Origin: an uncultured Bacteroidales bacterium
Lineage (GTDB): Bacteria > Bacteroidota > Bacteroidia > Bacteroidales > Porphyromonadaceae
Reading direction: 5' to 3'
Length of the DNA: 44,636 nt
Assembly: GCA_902489445.1 (NCBI GenBank)
Contig: CABTZX010000012.1
Location: forward strand, 1 to 44,636
This document shows positions 1-9,617 of this stretch, one piece after another (position 1 is the first letter of the stretch; each line of letters begins with the position of its first letter). The notes beneath the pieces are model-generated. The model ran no database searches, was not told where the DNA came from, and worked only from the letters and a program-made list of their open reading frames with translations. The position numbers were made by a program, and so were the translations under genes.

Positions 1-2
1 GC

Positions 3-2777
3 ACGCTTTTGTTCCTCCTCTACGCGGGGATTAGTGCGGATGCCGCACCTCGTACCGCGAGTGAAGCAAAGCGACTTGCTCAACAGTACTTTACGTCACA
101 GGCCATCTCACTGCGGAATACCCCGCAAAGTGCCTCCTCATTAACACTATCTTTGGAGTCGGCTCCAAAGATGAAGTCGGCTCAGCTTCGTGGCTCAAAT
201 GCCCAAACAGCCGATGCTCGCTACTACTTTGTATACAATCGTGGCGAAGGCGAAGGCTTTGTGATCGTTTCCGGTGACGACCGTTTGGCACCGTACATCG
301 GTTTTGCCGACAAGGGACACTTCTCCTCCAAGGATATGCCCGATAATCTGGCTGCCTTTATGGAACAGTGCCGCATCACCATTGATGCTCTGTTAGCCTC
401 CGGTGATGCCGATGCGCTCCGTGCATTGGAACCGCAACCGTTGAGTGGATTGCGTAGCGCAGTAGAACCATTGCTCGGTGACATTCTGTGGGATCAGGGC
501 TATCCGTGGAACGATAAAACGCCCTCTTCTTATGGGCTCCAAATGCCGGTAGGCTGTGTAGCTACGGCATATTCGCAGATTATGCGCTACTACAAATGGC
601 CGGATCATGGGGAAGGATCGCATAGATATTACGATAAAATTTCTCAGCAAACATTGGAGGCCGATTTCACTATTAACTATGACTGGGACAATATGCCCGG
701 TACACTGAAAAACCCTTACGATGCAACCGATGCACAAAAAGAAGCTCTTTCAACGCTCGCCATACATGCCGGAATTGCGGTAGATATGTTGTATTCTACA
801 GGGGGAAGCGGCGCAGTTTCTGCTAATGTGGTACGCGCCATTAAAGATCACTTCCGGTACGATAAGGGCGCAACGCTTCAACGCAGAGCGGATTATACAC
901 AAAAAGCGTGGGAAGCACTTATCAGAGGCGAATTAGATGCCAAACGCCCCGTATTTTATGGAGGAAGTGGCTCCGGAGGCGGGCACGCTTTTGTATGCGA
1001 CGGATATAACCAAGAAGGCTATTTCCACTTCAACTGGGGATGGGCAGGGTTGAGTAACGGATACTTCAACCTTAACTATTTGGTTCCTGAAAAGTTAGGT
1101 ATCGGTGGTGGCGCCGGTGGCGGTTTCAACCAGAGGCAAGATATTATCATCGGATTCCAACCCGATAAAACCGGAACTTCCGTTGAATACATTGACACCC
1201 ATCTTATGACCTCCGGCTTGAATGTAACTTTGAAAGGCACGGATAAGATCTCGCTAACTTTGGATGCCGCTGTCGCTCCCGACAATTATAAATATAGGGG
1301 CAAAACTACCGTTGCTTTTACCCGTGTTGATTCTAAGGATACGATTTGGGTAGAGGATCTGGCGAAGCAAGTTAACTTCAATACCCTATTTGCTCAAGAA
1401 CGCTACCGTATATCGGGACATATAGTAACGGATATCGTTTCTGAAGGAACTTGGGAAATCTTCCTGGGTCACCAGGCAACCCGTAGGGATGGGACTCACT
1501 TCTGGCGCGCCAATTCGCCCGAAGATTACGAATCGGTTAGTGCTTTCTTCTCTATCAAGAAAGAGGGGGATGGAACTTATAAGATAAGCCCGTACGATAT
1601 GCCTTCAAGGTTCTCATTGAGTGCTGATCTCGGCTCGATAAAATACTCGTTTAATCAGTACAACAGGAGCAATTTCTCCATCACAATGAAGAACAGCGGA
1701 ACGAAGGAATTTCATGGTCCCATTTACCTTGCATCTGACGAAGGGGATCATTTTGGTCTTGTTCCATTCTGTAACGTAATACCGGCTATTGCGCCTTCGG
1801 AAAGCCAAGAACTGAAGTTTGATATAGGACACTTCCCCTACAGCGACAATAAACATAACTACGTTCTCTACTACATCGATGAATTCAAGAATCGTATCGT
1901 AATGGATCTGCCTCCGATGAAAGTCACTCCGGCTACTAACTTTGATGAAGCTATCATTATGGAACCGCAAGGAAATGCGCTTACTTACAATCCGAGTAAA
2001 AAGCAACTTTCCCCGATTACATTCACCAGGATTGGAGATTATATTGATAGCGAAGATGAAATTGGCTTTGTATGGAAGATATCCAAGCGAAACAGCTACG
2101 TAGATTACACTTCGGAAAATATGATTCCACTTCGTTTTGACGAAGATAACAAAGTAACATTGGCGCTAAATGTACCTCAATCATTAAGTGTAGAGGAGGG
2201 AGATGAATTAGTTTTCGAAACTATATTCAAAAACGAAACTAAGGATTATTACATCGATGCTATGGAACATCACTTCCTGATAGCTGTTGTGGGCGATCCT
2301 ACTAAAACGTTCTCCGTAACGATGGATGAATCCGTGAACGGGAAGATATCCATCGAAGGATATGATCTCGATAAAGTGCCTTTGGGGACTGAACTGTTTG
2401 TCAAGGTAGACCCCTCTCAAGGATACAAACTGAAATCGCTTTTGGCAAATGGTATGGACATAACCCGTAGCAGACGCTTCATTGTAAAGAGTAACGTGAA
2501 GATTTCCGCCACATTTGCTTCCCCGGCTGAAAAGGTGGATACGGATGCCGTACTTCTGTACCCGAATCCGGCTACTACGATGATAAATATCCAAGGAGCT
2601 CTGCCTCTGTCGGAAATACGCGTCTACAACCTGACCGGAGTACTGGCACTGAAAGCACGTGCCAATGCAATGGGGAATGCCGTACTGAACGTAGAAACAC
2701 TACCACTGGGCGAGTATTTGGTTGTTTTGCACGGAAGCGATCATCACTTGATAAGCAGACGCGTTATCGTACATTAA
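3..2777 (+). CDS. Secreted C10 family cysteine protease with type IX secretion tail (5' partial)
   Basis: Streptopain-type (peptidase C10) secreted protease. Residues are counted from the TTG at 9. The frame stays open to the window edge and begins inside a hydrophobic signal-peptide core ending near ADA-AP (about residue 12), so the true start lies upstream of the window. A Spi-like propeptide follows (about 70-140, with FVIVSGDDRLAPYIGF). The C10 catalytic domain runs about 150-385: the nucleophile is Cys183 in MPVGCVATAYSQ and the catalytic His is His326 in GGGHAFVCDGY, followed by HFNWGWAG. A beta-rich middle of unclear fold and a short repeat-like domain (about 770-835) lead to a C-terminal type IX sorting domain (about 845-922, LLYPNPATTMINI). 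This is the architecture of Porphyromonas PrtT/periodontain and Prevotella interpain. The protein is probably exported by Sec, carried across the outer membrane by type IX secretion and then surface-attached or released. It appears monocistronic, with a hairpin downstream. Confidence 0.93.
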   Translation, partial: TLLFLLYAGISADAAPRTASEAKRLAQQYFTSQAISLRNTPQSASSLTLSLESAPKMKSAQLRGSNAQTADARYYFVYNRGEGEGFVIVSGDDRLAPYIGFADKGHFSSKDMPDNLAAFMEQCRITIDALLASGDADALRALEPQPLSGLRSAVEPLLGDILWDQGYPWNDKTPSSYGLQMPVGCVATAYSQIMRYYKWPDHGEGSHRYYDKISQQTLEADFTINYDWDNMPGTLKNPYDATDAQKEALSTLAIHAGIAVDMLYSTGGSGAVSANVVRAIKDHFRYDKGATLQRRADYTQKAWEALIRGELDAKRPVFYGGSGSGGGHAFVCDGYNQEGYFHFNWGWAGLSNGYFNLNYLVPEKLGIGGGAGGGFNQRQDIIIGFQPDKTGTSVEYIDTHLMTSGLNVTLKGTDKISLTLDAAVAPDNYKYRGKTTVAFTRVDSKDTIWVEDLAKQVNFNTLFAQERYRISGHIVTDIVSEGTWEIFLGHQATRRDGTHFWRANSPEDYESVSAFFSIKKEGDGTYKISPYDMPSRFSLSADLGSIKYSFNQYNRSNFSITMKNSGTKEFHGPIYLASDEGDHFGLVPFCNVIPAIAPSESQELKFDIGHFPYSDNKHNYVLYYIDEFKNRIVMDLPPMKVTPATNFDEAIIMEPQGNALTYNPSKKQLSPITFTRIGDYIDSEDEIGFVWKISKRNSYVDYTSENMIPLRFDEDNKVTLALNVPQSLSVEEGDELVFETIFKNETKDYYIDAMEHHFLIAVVGDPTKTFSVTMDESVNGKISIEGYDLDKVPLGTELFVKVDPSQGYKLKSLLANGMDITRSRRFIVKSNVKISATFASPAEKVDTDAVLLYPNPATTMINIQGALPLSEIRVYNLTGVLALKARANAMGNAVLNVETLPLGEYLVVLHGSDHHLISRRVIVH

Positions 2778-2812
2778 TTCCCCGATAACGGGTACATTCG
2801 TTATAAATACCC

Positions 2813-2846
2813 CGAAACGGTACGTCAACATTGGCGTGCCGTTTCG
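2813..2846 (+). terminator. Hairpin terminator after the C10 protease
   Basis: A 12-bp stem (CGAAACGGTACG at 2813-2824 against CGTGCCGTTTCG at 2835-2846, one G-U pair) closes a 10-nt loop 36 bp past the stop codon. There is no strong T-tract, so termination efficiency is uncertain. It separates the protease from the glyA promoter region. Confidence 0.55.
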
Positions 2847-3010
2847 CTGTTGGTATCGGGAAAACGGATAGATTAACTTCAACATATATTCCTTTGTTGT
2901 GCCCTTTGCAAGCCAAATTCCGGAATAGCGTGTAGAATATGTATATACCTCTTCGTTCGGACAGAGAAAGGAAACAGCAAAATGCCAAATTAGTAATGAA
3001 AAGAATTGGG

Positions 3011-3040
3011 TTGGGGTGTGGAGCTATTTTGTTACCTTTG
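3011..3040 (+). promoter_or_regulatory. Bacteroidota-type promoter for glyA
   Basis: A TTG at 3011-3013 lies 19 nt before TACCTTTG at 3033-3040. This fits the phylum's -33 TTG / -7 TAnnTTTG consensus and spacing. Transcription would begin near 3047, giving a leader of about 80 nt before the glyA start at 3129. Confidence 0.65.
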
Positions 3041-3050
3041 CAAGGGTGTA

Positions 3051-3089
3051 TGGGTAGCTCGCATAGGCAAGCCTACCGGAGGATACCCA
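3051..3089 (+). other. Potential structured leader of glyA
   Basis: Just after the predicted transcription start, TGGGTA (3051-3056) can pair with TACCCA (3084-3089). Inside it, AGGC (3065-3068) can pair with GCCT (3071-3074), giving a nested hairpin. An AG-rich GGAGGA lies on the 3' side at 3078-3083. I recognise no known riboswitch class. It could be an incidental structure. Confidence 0.3.
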
Positions 3090-3128
3090 CAAAGCAAAGA
3101 TATAGAGCAACGAAAGAAGCATAGTTTT

Positions 3129-4409
3129 ATGGAAAGAGACAAGAAAATCTTTGACCTCATACAGGAAGAACATGAGCGTCAATTGAAAGGTATTGAGCTG
3201 ATTGCCAGCGAAAACTTTGTCAGTGACGAAGTAATGCAGGCAATGGGCAGCTGCATGACCAACAAGTACGCTGAAGGATATCCCGGAAAGCGCTACTACG
3301 GTGGGTGCGAAGTTGTGGATAAAAGTGAACAAATCGCTATTGATCGTATCAAAGAGCTGTTCCACGCCGAATGGGCAAACGTACAACCCCACAGTGGCGC
3401 TCAGGCCAATATGGCAGTACTGATGGCTGTATTGCAGGCAGGCGATACCTTTATGGGATTAAATCTGGATCACGGTGGGCACCTATCTCACGGTTCAGCC
3501 GTTAACAGTTCTGGCATTCTCTATCATCCGGTTGGCTACAACATCAAGAAAGAAACCGGACGCGTGGACTATGACGAAATGGAAGAATTGGCACGTACAC
3601 ACAAGCCTAAACTGATTATCGGCGGTGGAAGTGCTTATACTCGTGAATGGGACTACCAGCGGATGCGGAAAATTGCTGACGAAGTGGGCGCACTTTTGAT
3701 GATCGATATGGCTCACCCGGCAGGATTAATTGCCGCAGGATTGCTGAATAATCCTCTCGAATATGCTCATATTGTAACTTCCACTACGCACAAAACGCTT
3801 CGCGGTCCCCGTGGTGGTATTATCCTAATTGGTAAGGATTTTGACAATCCATGGGGTAAAAAGACGCCAAAGGGTGTAGTGAAAAAGATGAGCCAATTGC
3901 TTGATTCAGCCGTATTCCCCGGTGTTCAGGGCGGACCTCTGGAACATGTAATTGCCGCTAAGGCGGTTGCTTTTGGCGAAGCCTTGCACCCCGAGTTTAA
4001 GGAATACCAGAAGCAGGTTAAGAAAAACGCCGCTACAATGGCACAAGCTTTTGTGGATAAGGGCTATAACCTCGTTTCCGGTGGTACCGATAATCACTGC
4101 ATGCTGATAGACTTGCGTGGTAAATATCCTGATTTGACCGGTATAGTTGCGGAAAATGCTCTCGTAGCAGCCGATATTACCGTGAATAAGAATATGGTAC
4201 CTTTTGATGATCGTAGCGCATTCAAAACCAGCGGTATCCGCGTGGGTACCCCTGCTATTACCACTCGTGGCGTGAAGGAAGACAAGATGCCGGTAATCGT
4301 TGAGCTGATTGACCGCGTTCTTGCCGATCCGGAAAACGAAAACGTTATCAAAGAAGTTAGGGCAGAGGTAAACCGAATGATGAAGGAATACCCCATTTTC
4401 GCCTATTAA
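3129..4409 (+). CDS. glyA: Serine hydroxymethyltransferase
   Basis: PLP enzyme that interconverts serine plus tetrahydrofolate with glycine plus 5,10-methylene-THF, supplying one-carbon units to purine and thymidylate synthesis. The protein is 426 aa, normal for the family. The start at ATG 3129 (MERDKKIFDLI) is chosen because the open frame continues upstream into the leader with no family similarity. Visible motifs are IELIASENFVS near the N-terminus, NKYAEGYPGKRYYGG, and the PLP-lysine motif TSTTHKTLRGPRGG with Lys222. It has its own promoter and a hairpin after it. The next gene, purL, is a purine-synthesis enzyme; purine synthesis is a main consumer of one-carbon folates, so the pairing makes metabolic sense even though the hairpin suggests separate transcripts. 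Confidence 0.98.
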   Translation: MERDKKIFDLIQEEHERQLKGIELIASENFVSDEVMQAMGSCMTNKYAEGYPGKRYYGGCEVVDKSEQIAIDRIKELFHAEWANVQPHSGAQANMAVLMAVLQAGDTFMGLNLDHGGHLSHGSAVNSSGILYHPVGYNIKKETGRVDYDEMEELARTHKPKLIIGGGSAYTREWDYQRMRKIADEVGALLMIDMAHPAGLIAAGLLNNPLEYAHIVTSTTHKTLRGPRGGIILIGKDFDNPWGKKTPKGVVKKMSQLLDSAVFPGVQGGPLEHVIAAKAVAFGEALHPEFKEYQKQVKKNAATMAQAFVDKGYNLVSGGTDNHCMLIDLRGKYPDLTGIVAENALVAADITVNKNMVPFDDRSAFKTSGIRVGTPAITTRGVKEDKMPVIVELIDRVLADPENENVIKEVRAEVNRMMKEYPIFAY

Positions 4410-4427
4410 TCGATCCATGAACCTCAA

Positions 4428-4475
4428 AAGAAGCGTGCGACAGTATTCTTTGTAATACCCTGCCGTACGCTTCTT
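4428..4475 (+). terminator. Long hairpin between glyA and purL
   Basis: AAGAAGCGTGCG (4428-4439) pairs with CGTACGCTTCTT (4464-4475), 12 bp with one G-U pair. Inside the loop GTATT and AATAC can pair again, giving an extended stem. It begins 19 bp after the glyA stop and probably ends the glyA transcript; there is no long U-tract. Confidence 0.6.
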
Positions 4476-4570
4476 GCTTCGGATAATTTTCCAACCGAAG
4501 CGTCATAATCAACAAACTTCCGTACAAACAAAGCTTTTGTAAGTTATCGGCAAACAAATCCATCAAATCA

Positions 4571-7500
4571 ATGCTTAGCTATTTTACAATCCCCGAGGGC
4601 ATATGCTATGCGGTAGCGCATACAGCTCCCTTTAGTAAAGAACAGGAAGAGCGGCTGCGTTGGCTCTTCGGTATGGACAACAACAGTGTTGTAACTCCAC
4701 AAGTAAAAGGAGATTTTATTGGTCCCAAGAGCGAAATGGTATCGCCCTGGAGCACCAATGCCGTTGAGATTGCCCACAATATGGGAATTTCGTCCGTAAC
4801 CCGCATTGAACGGCTGCGTCCGTGCCGCGAAACGGAAGCTAAGTTTGACCCGATGCTGGAACGCAAATACACCGATTTAGGCGAACATTTGTTCGATGCG
4901 GTGCGTTTGAAGGAAGAAATCAAGGAAATAACCGATATCGCCGCATATAACAAGGAAGAGGGATTAGCCTTGAGTGAGGAGGAAATTGCTTATCTAAACA
5001 ATTTGAGCAAGCAGATAGGCCGTCCGCTCACAGATAGCGAGTTATTCGGTTTTTCACAGGTAAATAGCGAGCATTGCCGGCACAAAATATTCAATGGACG
5101 CTTCATTCTGAACGGAAAAGAGATGCCTCATTCGCTTTTCTCTATGATTAAGGAGACATCGAAGAGAAATCCGAACCGTTTAGTCTCTGCCTATAAGGAT
5201 AATGTTGCATTCGTGGAAGGTTTTCCCTACCGGCAGTTTGCACCGGAAGACGCAGCTAATCCCGCTCTTTATGCCGAAACGCCCAACGAAAGCGTATTAT
5301 CGCTTAAAGCTGAAACGCATAATTTCCCCACAACGGTGGAGCCGTTTAACGGAGCAGCTACCGGATCGGGCGGCGAAATACGCGACCGTATGGCGGGTGG
5401 CATGGGTTCCTTGCCTATGGCAGGTACCGCTGTGTATATGACTGCCTACCCACGTACCAACAACGATGCTCCGGTTTCTCCGCTTCGTGAGCGTAATTAT
5501 CTATACCAATCGCCGAGTGAAATACTGATAAAAGCATCGAACGGAGCAAGCGATTTTGGGAATAAATTCGGACAACCGCTTATCTGCGGTTCACTGCTCA
5601 CTTTTGAACATACCGAGCCGAAGCTACCCTATCGTTATGCTTACGACAAGGTGATTATGCTTGCCGGTGGCATAGGTTACGCAAAGCAGCGTGATGCCGT
5701 TAAGGGCAAAGCGCAACCCGGTCAAAGCGTTGTAGTAATGGGTGGCGATAATTACCGCATTGGTATGGGTGGTGGCGCCGTTAGTAGCGTTGATACGGGT
5801 GCCTATTCCACCGGTATTGAGCTCAATGCGGTACAACGCGCTAATCCGGAAATGCAAAAGCGTGTACTGAATGTGGTGCGCAGCCTTACGGAGAGTGAGG
5901 AAAACCCCATTATTAGTATTCACGATCATGGCGCCGGCGGTCACCTAAACTGCCTTACGGAACTTATCGAAGAAACCGGGGGGAAAATCGACATCGATAC
6001 CTTGCCCGTTGGGGACCCAACGCTCTCTGACAGAGAGATTATCGGTAACGAAAGTCAGGAACGTATGGGGTTACTCATCGAAAAGAAGGATTACGACCGG
6101 ATAAAGCGCATTGCCGATCGCGAAAAAGCACCCATTTTTGCCGTTGGCGAAACCAATGATTCCCACGAACTTCTCTTTGCCAGAAAGGAAGGGAAAGCCG
6201 CTTTGAATCTTCCCGTAGATGCTTTGCTCGCCTCGCCACCGGTAACAGTGATGAAGGACTCCACGTTGCCTATTCATTTTGCCAACCCCGAAGCGCAAAA
6301 GGATAGTCCCTTTGCTGCTCTCGATCGTGTTCTTTCCTTGGAAGCGGTTGCCTGTAAGGATTGGCTTACCAATAAGGTGGACCGCAGCGTAACCGGACGG
6401 GTTGCACGGCAGCAATGCGTTGGCGTTCATCAACTTCCGTTAAGCGACTTGGGCGCGATAAGCCTTGATTACGGTGGCAAGCGCGGTATCGCCACTTCGC
6501 TGGGTCATGCACCGCAAATTGGCTTAATATCAGCCTCTTGCGGAGCAGTTTGTTCCATTGCGGAAGCACTTACCAATATTGTATTTGCCCCATTAGAAGA
6601 GGGACTTCGGAGCGTATCGCTCAGTGCCAACTGGATGTGGCCATCGCGCAATAAAGGCGAAGATTGTCGTCTTTACGAAGCAGTTGAAGCTGCGGGAGCC
6701 TTTGCCTCAGCATTAGGAATTAATATACCTACCGGCAAGGATTCACTCTCAATGACCCAGCAATATCCCAACGGCGAGATGATTTTAAGCCCGGGAACGC
6801 TGATTATATCGGCAATGGGTGCCGTAAGCGATGTACAGCAAATTGTCACTCCGGAGCTTTCCACGGAGCCAAATGCTACGCTTCTCTATATTGATTTTAG
6901 CCACGCGCCACTTGCTTTAGGCGGATCTGCTTACTACCAGAGCCGTGGTTTTGTGGGCTCCGATGCGCCCACAGTAGCCGATTCCGACTATTTTGCCAAA
7001 GCGTTTGATACCGTGCAAAAACTTATTCGTACGGATAAAGTGCTTGCCGGTCACGATGTTTCCGCCGGAGGTCTATTGGTTACGCTAATGGAAATGGCAT
7101 TCACTCTGCCGGAAGGCGGTATAGATATTTCTTTTGAATCCTTTGGTTCTGAGGATATCTTCAAAGTTTGCTATGCCGAAAACCCTGCAGTTGTACTACA
7201 AGTACGCAACGAAAAAGAGGTACTTCCCGTGCTTGATGCAGCAGGAATACGCTATCACGTACTTAATGGACAATATGTAAAAGGTTCAACGGCTGTCCGT
7301 TTCCACTATGACGGTACCGAAACGGCAATTGATATCGATAAGTCGAGAAAAACTTGGGCTAAATCCTCCTATTGCTTGGATAAGTTGCAAACGGAAACGA
7401 GCGATGCCGAAAGCCGTTACGCCCTTATGGGCAAACGTCCCCTCCGCCTCGTTGTACCCAAGCACTTTAGCGGCACGATGCCACACGTATCCCCCTCAGC

Positions 7501-8257
7501 CCAACCGATTACCGCCGCCGTGTTGCGCGATAAGGGGACCAATGGGGAACGTGAGCTTGCGTGGGCATTCTACAAGGCAGGATTTGCCGTTAAGGACGTA
7601 CATTTGTCCGATTTGATTGAGGGGCGCGAGTCGCTCGAGGATGTTTCCATGCTTGCTTTTGCCGGCGGATTCTCCAATAGTGATGTACTCGGCTCTGCAA
7701 AAGGATGGGCTGCCGGTATTCTCTATAACGAGAAAGCTCGGCGCGCGATCGAAGATTTCTACAAACGGGAGAACACTCTGAGCATGGGCGTGTGCAACGG
7801 TTGCCAGTTAATGAGCGAGTTAGGCGTTCTTTCAGCGGACGGACGGCCTACGCACCATATGCGTCCCAACCATTCAGGTAAGTTCGAAAGTTGCTTTGTG
7901 AACCTAACCATTCCCGAAACGAATAGCGTTATGTTCTCCTCCTTGGTCGGTTCTACCTTAGGCGTATGGTGCGCCCACGGCGAAGGTCGCTTTGAATTCG
8001 ACAATCCGCTCGATACCTATCACGTAGCCGCTCGCTATACGCATAACGAATATCCCTACAACCCGAACGGATCCCCAGAGGGCATCGCTGCTCTGACCAG
8101 TGCCGACGGACGGCACTTGGCGATTATGCCGCATCCGGAACGCTCCATTTACCCGCAACAGTGCGGCTTCTATCCGCGTGACAGACGTACCGACGCCGTA
8201 ACGCCTTGGATGGAAGCCTTCGCGAATGCCTATCGCTGGTTGGCACAAAGGCGGTAG
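4571..8257 (+). CDS. purL: Phosphoribosylformylglycinamidine synthase, large fused form
   Basis: Converts FGAR, glutamine and ATP to FGAM in de novo purine synthesis. At 1228 aa it is the single-chain type found in proteobacteria and Bacteroidota: an N-terminal PurS-like and linker part, two AIRS-like ATP-binding halves (LKAETHNFPTTVEPFNGAAT and HDVSAGGLLVTLMEMAF are family signatures) and a C-terminal class I glutamine amidotransferase domain. The amidotransferase nucleophile is Cys1075 in MGVCNGCQLM, with His1188 and Glu1190 in MPHPERS. No separate purQ or purS is needed. The start at 4571 gives a normal N-terminus. Downstream is a 250-bp gap with a 22-bp repeat array before dprA. I found no convincing promoter in the 160-bp upstream gap. 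Confidence 0.98.
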   Translation: MLSYFTIPEGICYAVAHTAPFSKEQEERLRWLFGMDNNSVVTPQVKGDFIGPKSEMVSPWSTNAVEIAHNMGISSVTRIERLRPCRETEAKFDPMLERKYTDLGEHLFDAVRLKEEIKEITDIAAYNKEEGLALSEEEIAYLNNLSKQIGRPLTDSELFGFSQVNSEHCRHKIFNGRFILNGKEMPHSLFSMIKETSKRNPNRLVSAYKDNVAFVEGFPYRQFAPEDAANPALYAETPNESVLSLKAETHNFPTTVEPFNGAATGSGGEIRDRMAGGMGSLPMAGTAVYMTAYPRTNNDAPVSPLRERNYLYQSPSEILIKASNGASDFGNKFGQPLICGSLLTFEHTEPKLPYRYAYDKVIMLAGGIGYAKQRDAVKGKAQPGQSVVVMGGDNYRIGMGGGAVSSVDTGAYSTGIELNAVQRANPEMQKRVLNVVRSLTESEENPIISIHDHGAGGHLNCLTELIEETGGKIDIDTLPVGDPTLSDREIIGNESQERMGLLIEKKDYDRIKRIADREKAPIFAVGETNDSHELLFARKEGKAALNLPVDALLASPPVTVMKDSTLPIHFANPEAQKDSPFAALDRVLSLEAVACKDWLTNKVDRSVTGRVARQQCVGVHQLPLSDLGAISLDYGGKRGIATSLGHAPQIGLISASCGAVCSIAEALTNIVFAPLEEGLRSVSLSANWMWPSRNKGEDCRLYEAVEAAGAFASALGINIPTGKDSLSMTQQYPNGEMILSPGTLIISAMGAVSDVQQIVTPELSTEPNATLLYIDFSHAPLALGGSAYYQSRGFVGSDAPTVADSDYFAKAFDTVQKLIRTDKVLAGHDVSAGGLLVTLMEMAFTLPEGGIDISFESFGSEDIFKVCYAENPAVVLQVRNEKEVLPVLDAAGIRYHVLNGQYVKGSTAVRFHYDGTETAIDIDKSRKTWAKSSYCLDKLQTETSDAESRYALMGKRPLRLVVPKHFSGTMPHVSPSAQPITAAVLRDKGTNGERELAWAFYKAGFAVKDVHLSDLIEGRESLEDVSMLAFAGGFSNSDVLGSAKGWAAGILYNEKARRAIEDFYKRENTLSMGVCNGCQLMSELGVLSADGRPTHHMRPNHSGKFESCFVNLTIPETNSVMFSSLVGSTLGVWCAHGEGRFEFDNPLDTYHVAARYTHNEYPYNPNGSPEGIAALTSADGRHLAIMPHPERSIYPQQCGFYPRDRRTDAVTPWMEAFANAYRWLAQRR

Positions 8258-8332
8258 TACAAAACGAGCAGTTGCGTTGAACGGACGATGACTATCGGCA
8301 CCTCCTCCCCAAGTCGTGCAAAGCGCATCGCA

Positions 8333-8414
8333 AAAGGTATAGAGGTTTCTCCTAAAAGATATATAAGTTTCGAGCAAAAGGTATATACCTATCAAACGAA
8401 ACTTATATACCTTT
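8333..8414. repeat. 22-bp palindromic repeat array 1 (4 units), purL-dprA gap
   Basis: Four 16-bp cores start at 8333, 8355, 8377 and 8399, exactly 22 bp apart, separated by 6-nt spacers ctccta, cgagca and caaacg. Unit 3 reads AAAGGTATATACCTAT, close to the perfect palindrome AAAGGTATATACCTTT. Unit 2 is the asymmetric AAAGATATATAAGTTT and unit 4 its approximate reverse complement AAACTTATATACCTTT. The last core centre lies about 102 bp upstream of the dprA start. Confidence 0.9.
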
Positions 8415-8508
8415 TGTTAGGCGTTATTAAGAGCGTTATCCAACCGGAGCCAAAGCTCATAGCTTCTAATTCACACTTTCATTAGTTTCTCCCCAAAGAG
8501 TACGCTCA

Positions 8509-9615
8509 ATGCACCCCGAAACGCCTTACACACTTGCGCTCTCCTTAATTGACGGCATGGGTTCCCTGACCCAACGGAGGCTTATTGAAGCGTGTGGCAG
8601 TGCACAGAAGCTCTTTGCGGAAGCAGACACTTTACCGCAGTTGACCCCTAAGGCGCGCCAACTGCTCTGCCGCGAAGCGCAAAGCGGAGCCTTGCTCAAG
8701 CGCGCCCAAACGATCCTCGAACGCGAGGCTAACGCAGGAAATCAGGTAATCTCACTGTTCGATGAATCGTATCCTAAGCTACTTTATCACGCTGCCGACG
8801 CGCCTGTCGTGCTCTTCTACCGAGGTAACGCGGAAACGCTCGCTGCCAAACATATGCTTGCCATAGTGGGCACGCGCAACGCAACCCGTTACGGCAAAGC
8901 CGTTGTACCGAAAATCATTCAAACGCTACACCGCCTCGTGCCGGACATCGTTATTGTCAGCGGACTGGCGTTCGGTATCGATATTTGCGCGGGACGAACC
9001 GCTTTGGAGGAAGGAATACCCACAATTGCCGTTCTTGCCTCCGGTTTGGACTATATTTACCCGAGGGAACATCTCAAGGAAGCGCGCCAAATGACCGAAT
9101 TAGGCGGTTTGCTTTCCGAACATCCCCTTGGAACCGGCATTGAGCGGCATCAATTTGTGGCGCGCAACAGAATCATTGCCGGCCTATGCCCCGCCACGCT
9201 GGTCATTGAATCCGCACTTCACGGCGGAGCGCTACTAACCGCCTCAATGGCAATCGACTACGATCGCGACGTGTTTGCAGTACCCGGCAGATTGACCGAT
9301 CCCTATTCTCAAGGATGCAACCGGCTGATTGCTTCCGAAAAAGCAGCTACCTTTTATTCGGCGGAGGACTTAGTGGACGCGTTAGGATGGTCGGTTCAGA
9401 GCCAAAAGAGCGAACAAACGCTGTTCCCCGAACGGACGCTTCCCGACGATCCTATCATCAATCTGCTTCGGAAAGCCGACACAATGCACTTTAACGATAT
9501 AATTTTGGCGCTTAAGTGTAGCCCGGCTGAGCTATCCGGACGACTATTTGATCTTGAATTGGACGGTTACATCGAAGCTATTCCGGGAGGACGTTACGCC
9601 ATCGCTCTAAAGTAA
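8509..9615 (+). CDS. dprA: DNA processing protein DprA (DNA protecting protein)
   Basis: Binds incoming single-stranded DNA and loads RecA during natural transformation. The 368-aa protein has a SAM-like N-terminal helical part (about 1-75), the Rossmann-like DNA-binding core with IVGTRNATRYG (119-129), VSGLAFGIDICAG (150-162), FVARNRIIAGL (216-226) and SALHGGALLTA, and a C-terminal winged-helix domain (about 310-368). All hallmark motifs are present, so it should be functional. It lies 2 bp before a glycosyltransferase gene, probably co-transcribed. It is the only gene in this window that points to natural competence. A repeat array sits just upstream. Confidence 0.96.
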   Translation: MHPETPYTLALSLIDGMGSLTQRRLIEACGSAQKLFAEADTLPQLTPKARQLLCREAQSGALLKRAQTILEREANAGNQVISLFDESYPKLLYHAADAPVVLFYRGNAETLAAKHMLAIVGTRNATRYGKAVVPKIIQTLHRLVPDIVIVSGLAFGIDICAGRTALEEGIPTIAVLASGLDYIYPREHLKEARQMTELGGLLSEHPLGTGIERHQFVARNRIIAGLCPATLVIESALHGGALLTASMAIDYDRDVFAVPGRLTDPYSQGCNRLIASEKAATFYSAEDLVDALGWSVQSQKSEQTLFPERTLPDDPIINLLRKADTMHFNDIILALKCSPAELSGRLFDLELDGYIEAIPGGRYAIALK

Positions 9616-9617
9616 AT

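Noticed and set aside
2883..2950. CATATATTCC and GTATATACC upstream of glyA as a remnant array
   Set aside because: The spacing (57 bp) is not a multiple of 22 and the flanks do not fit.
3006..3128. 41-codon N-terminal extension of glyA
   Set aside because: It begins upstream of the predicted transcription start and has no SHMT similarity; ATG 3129 fits the family.
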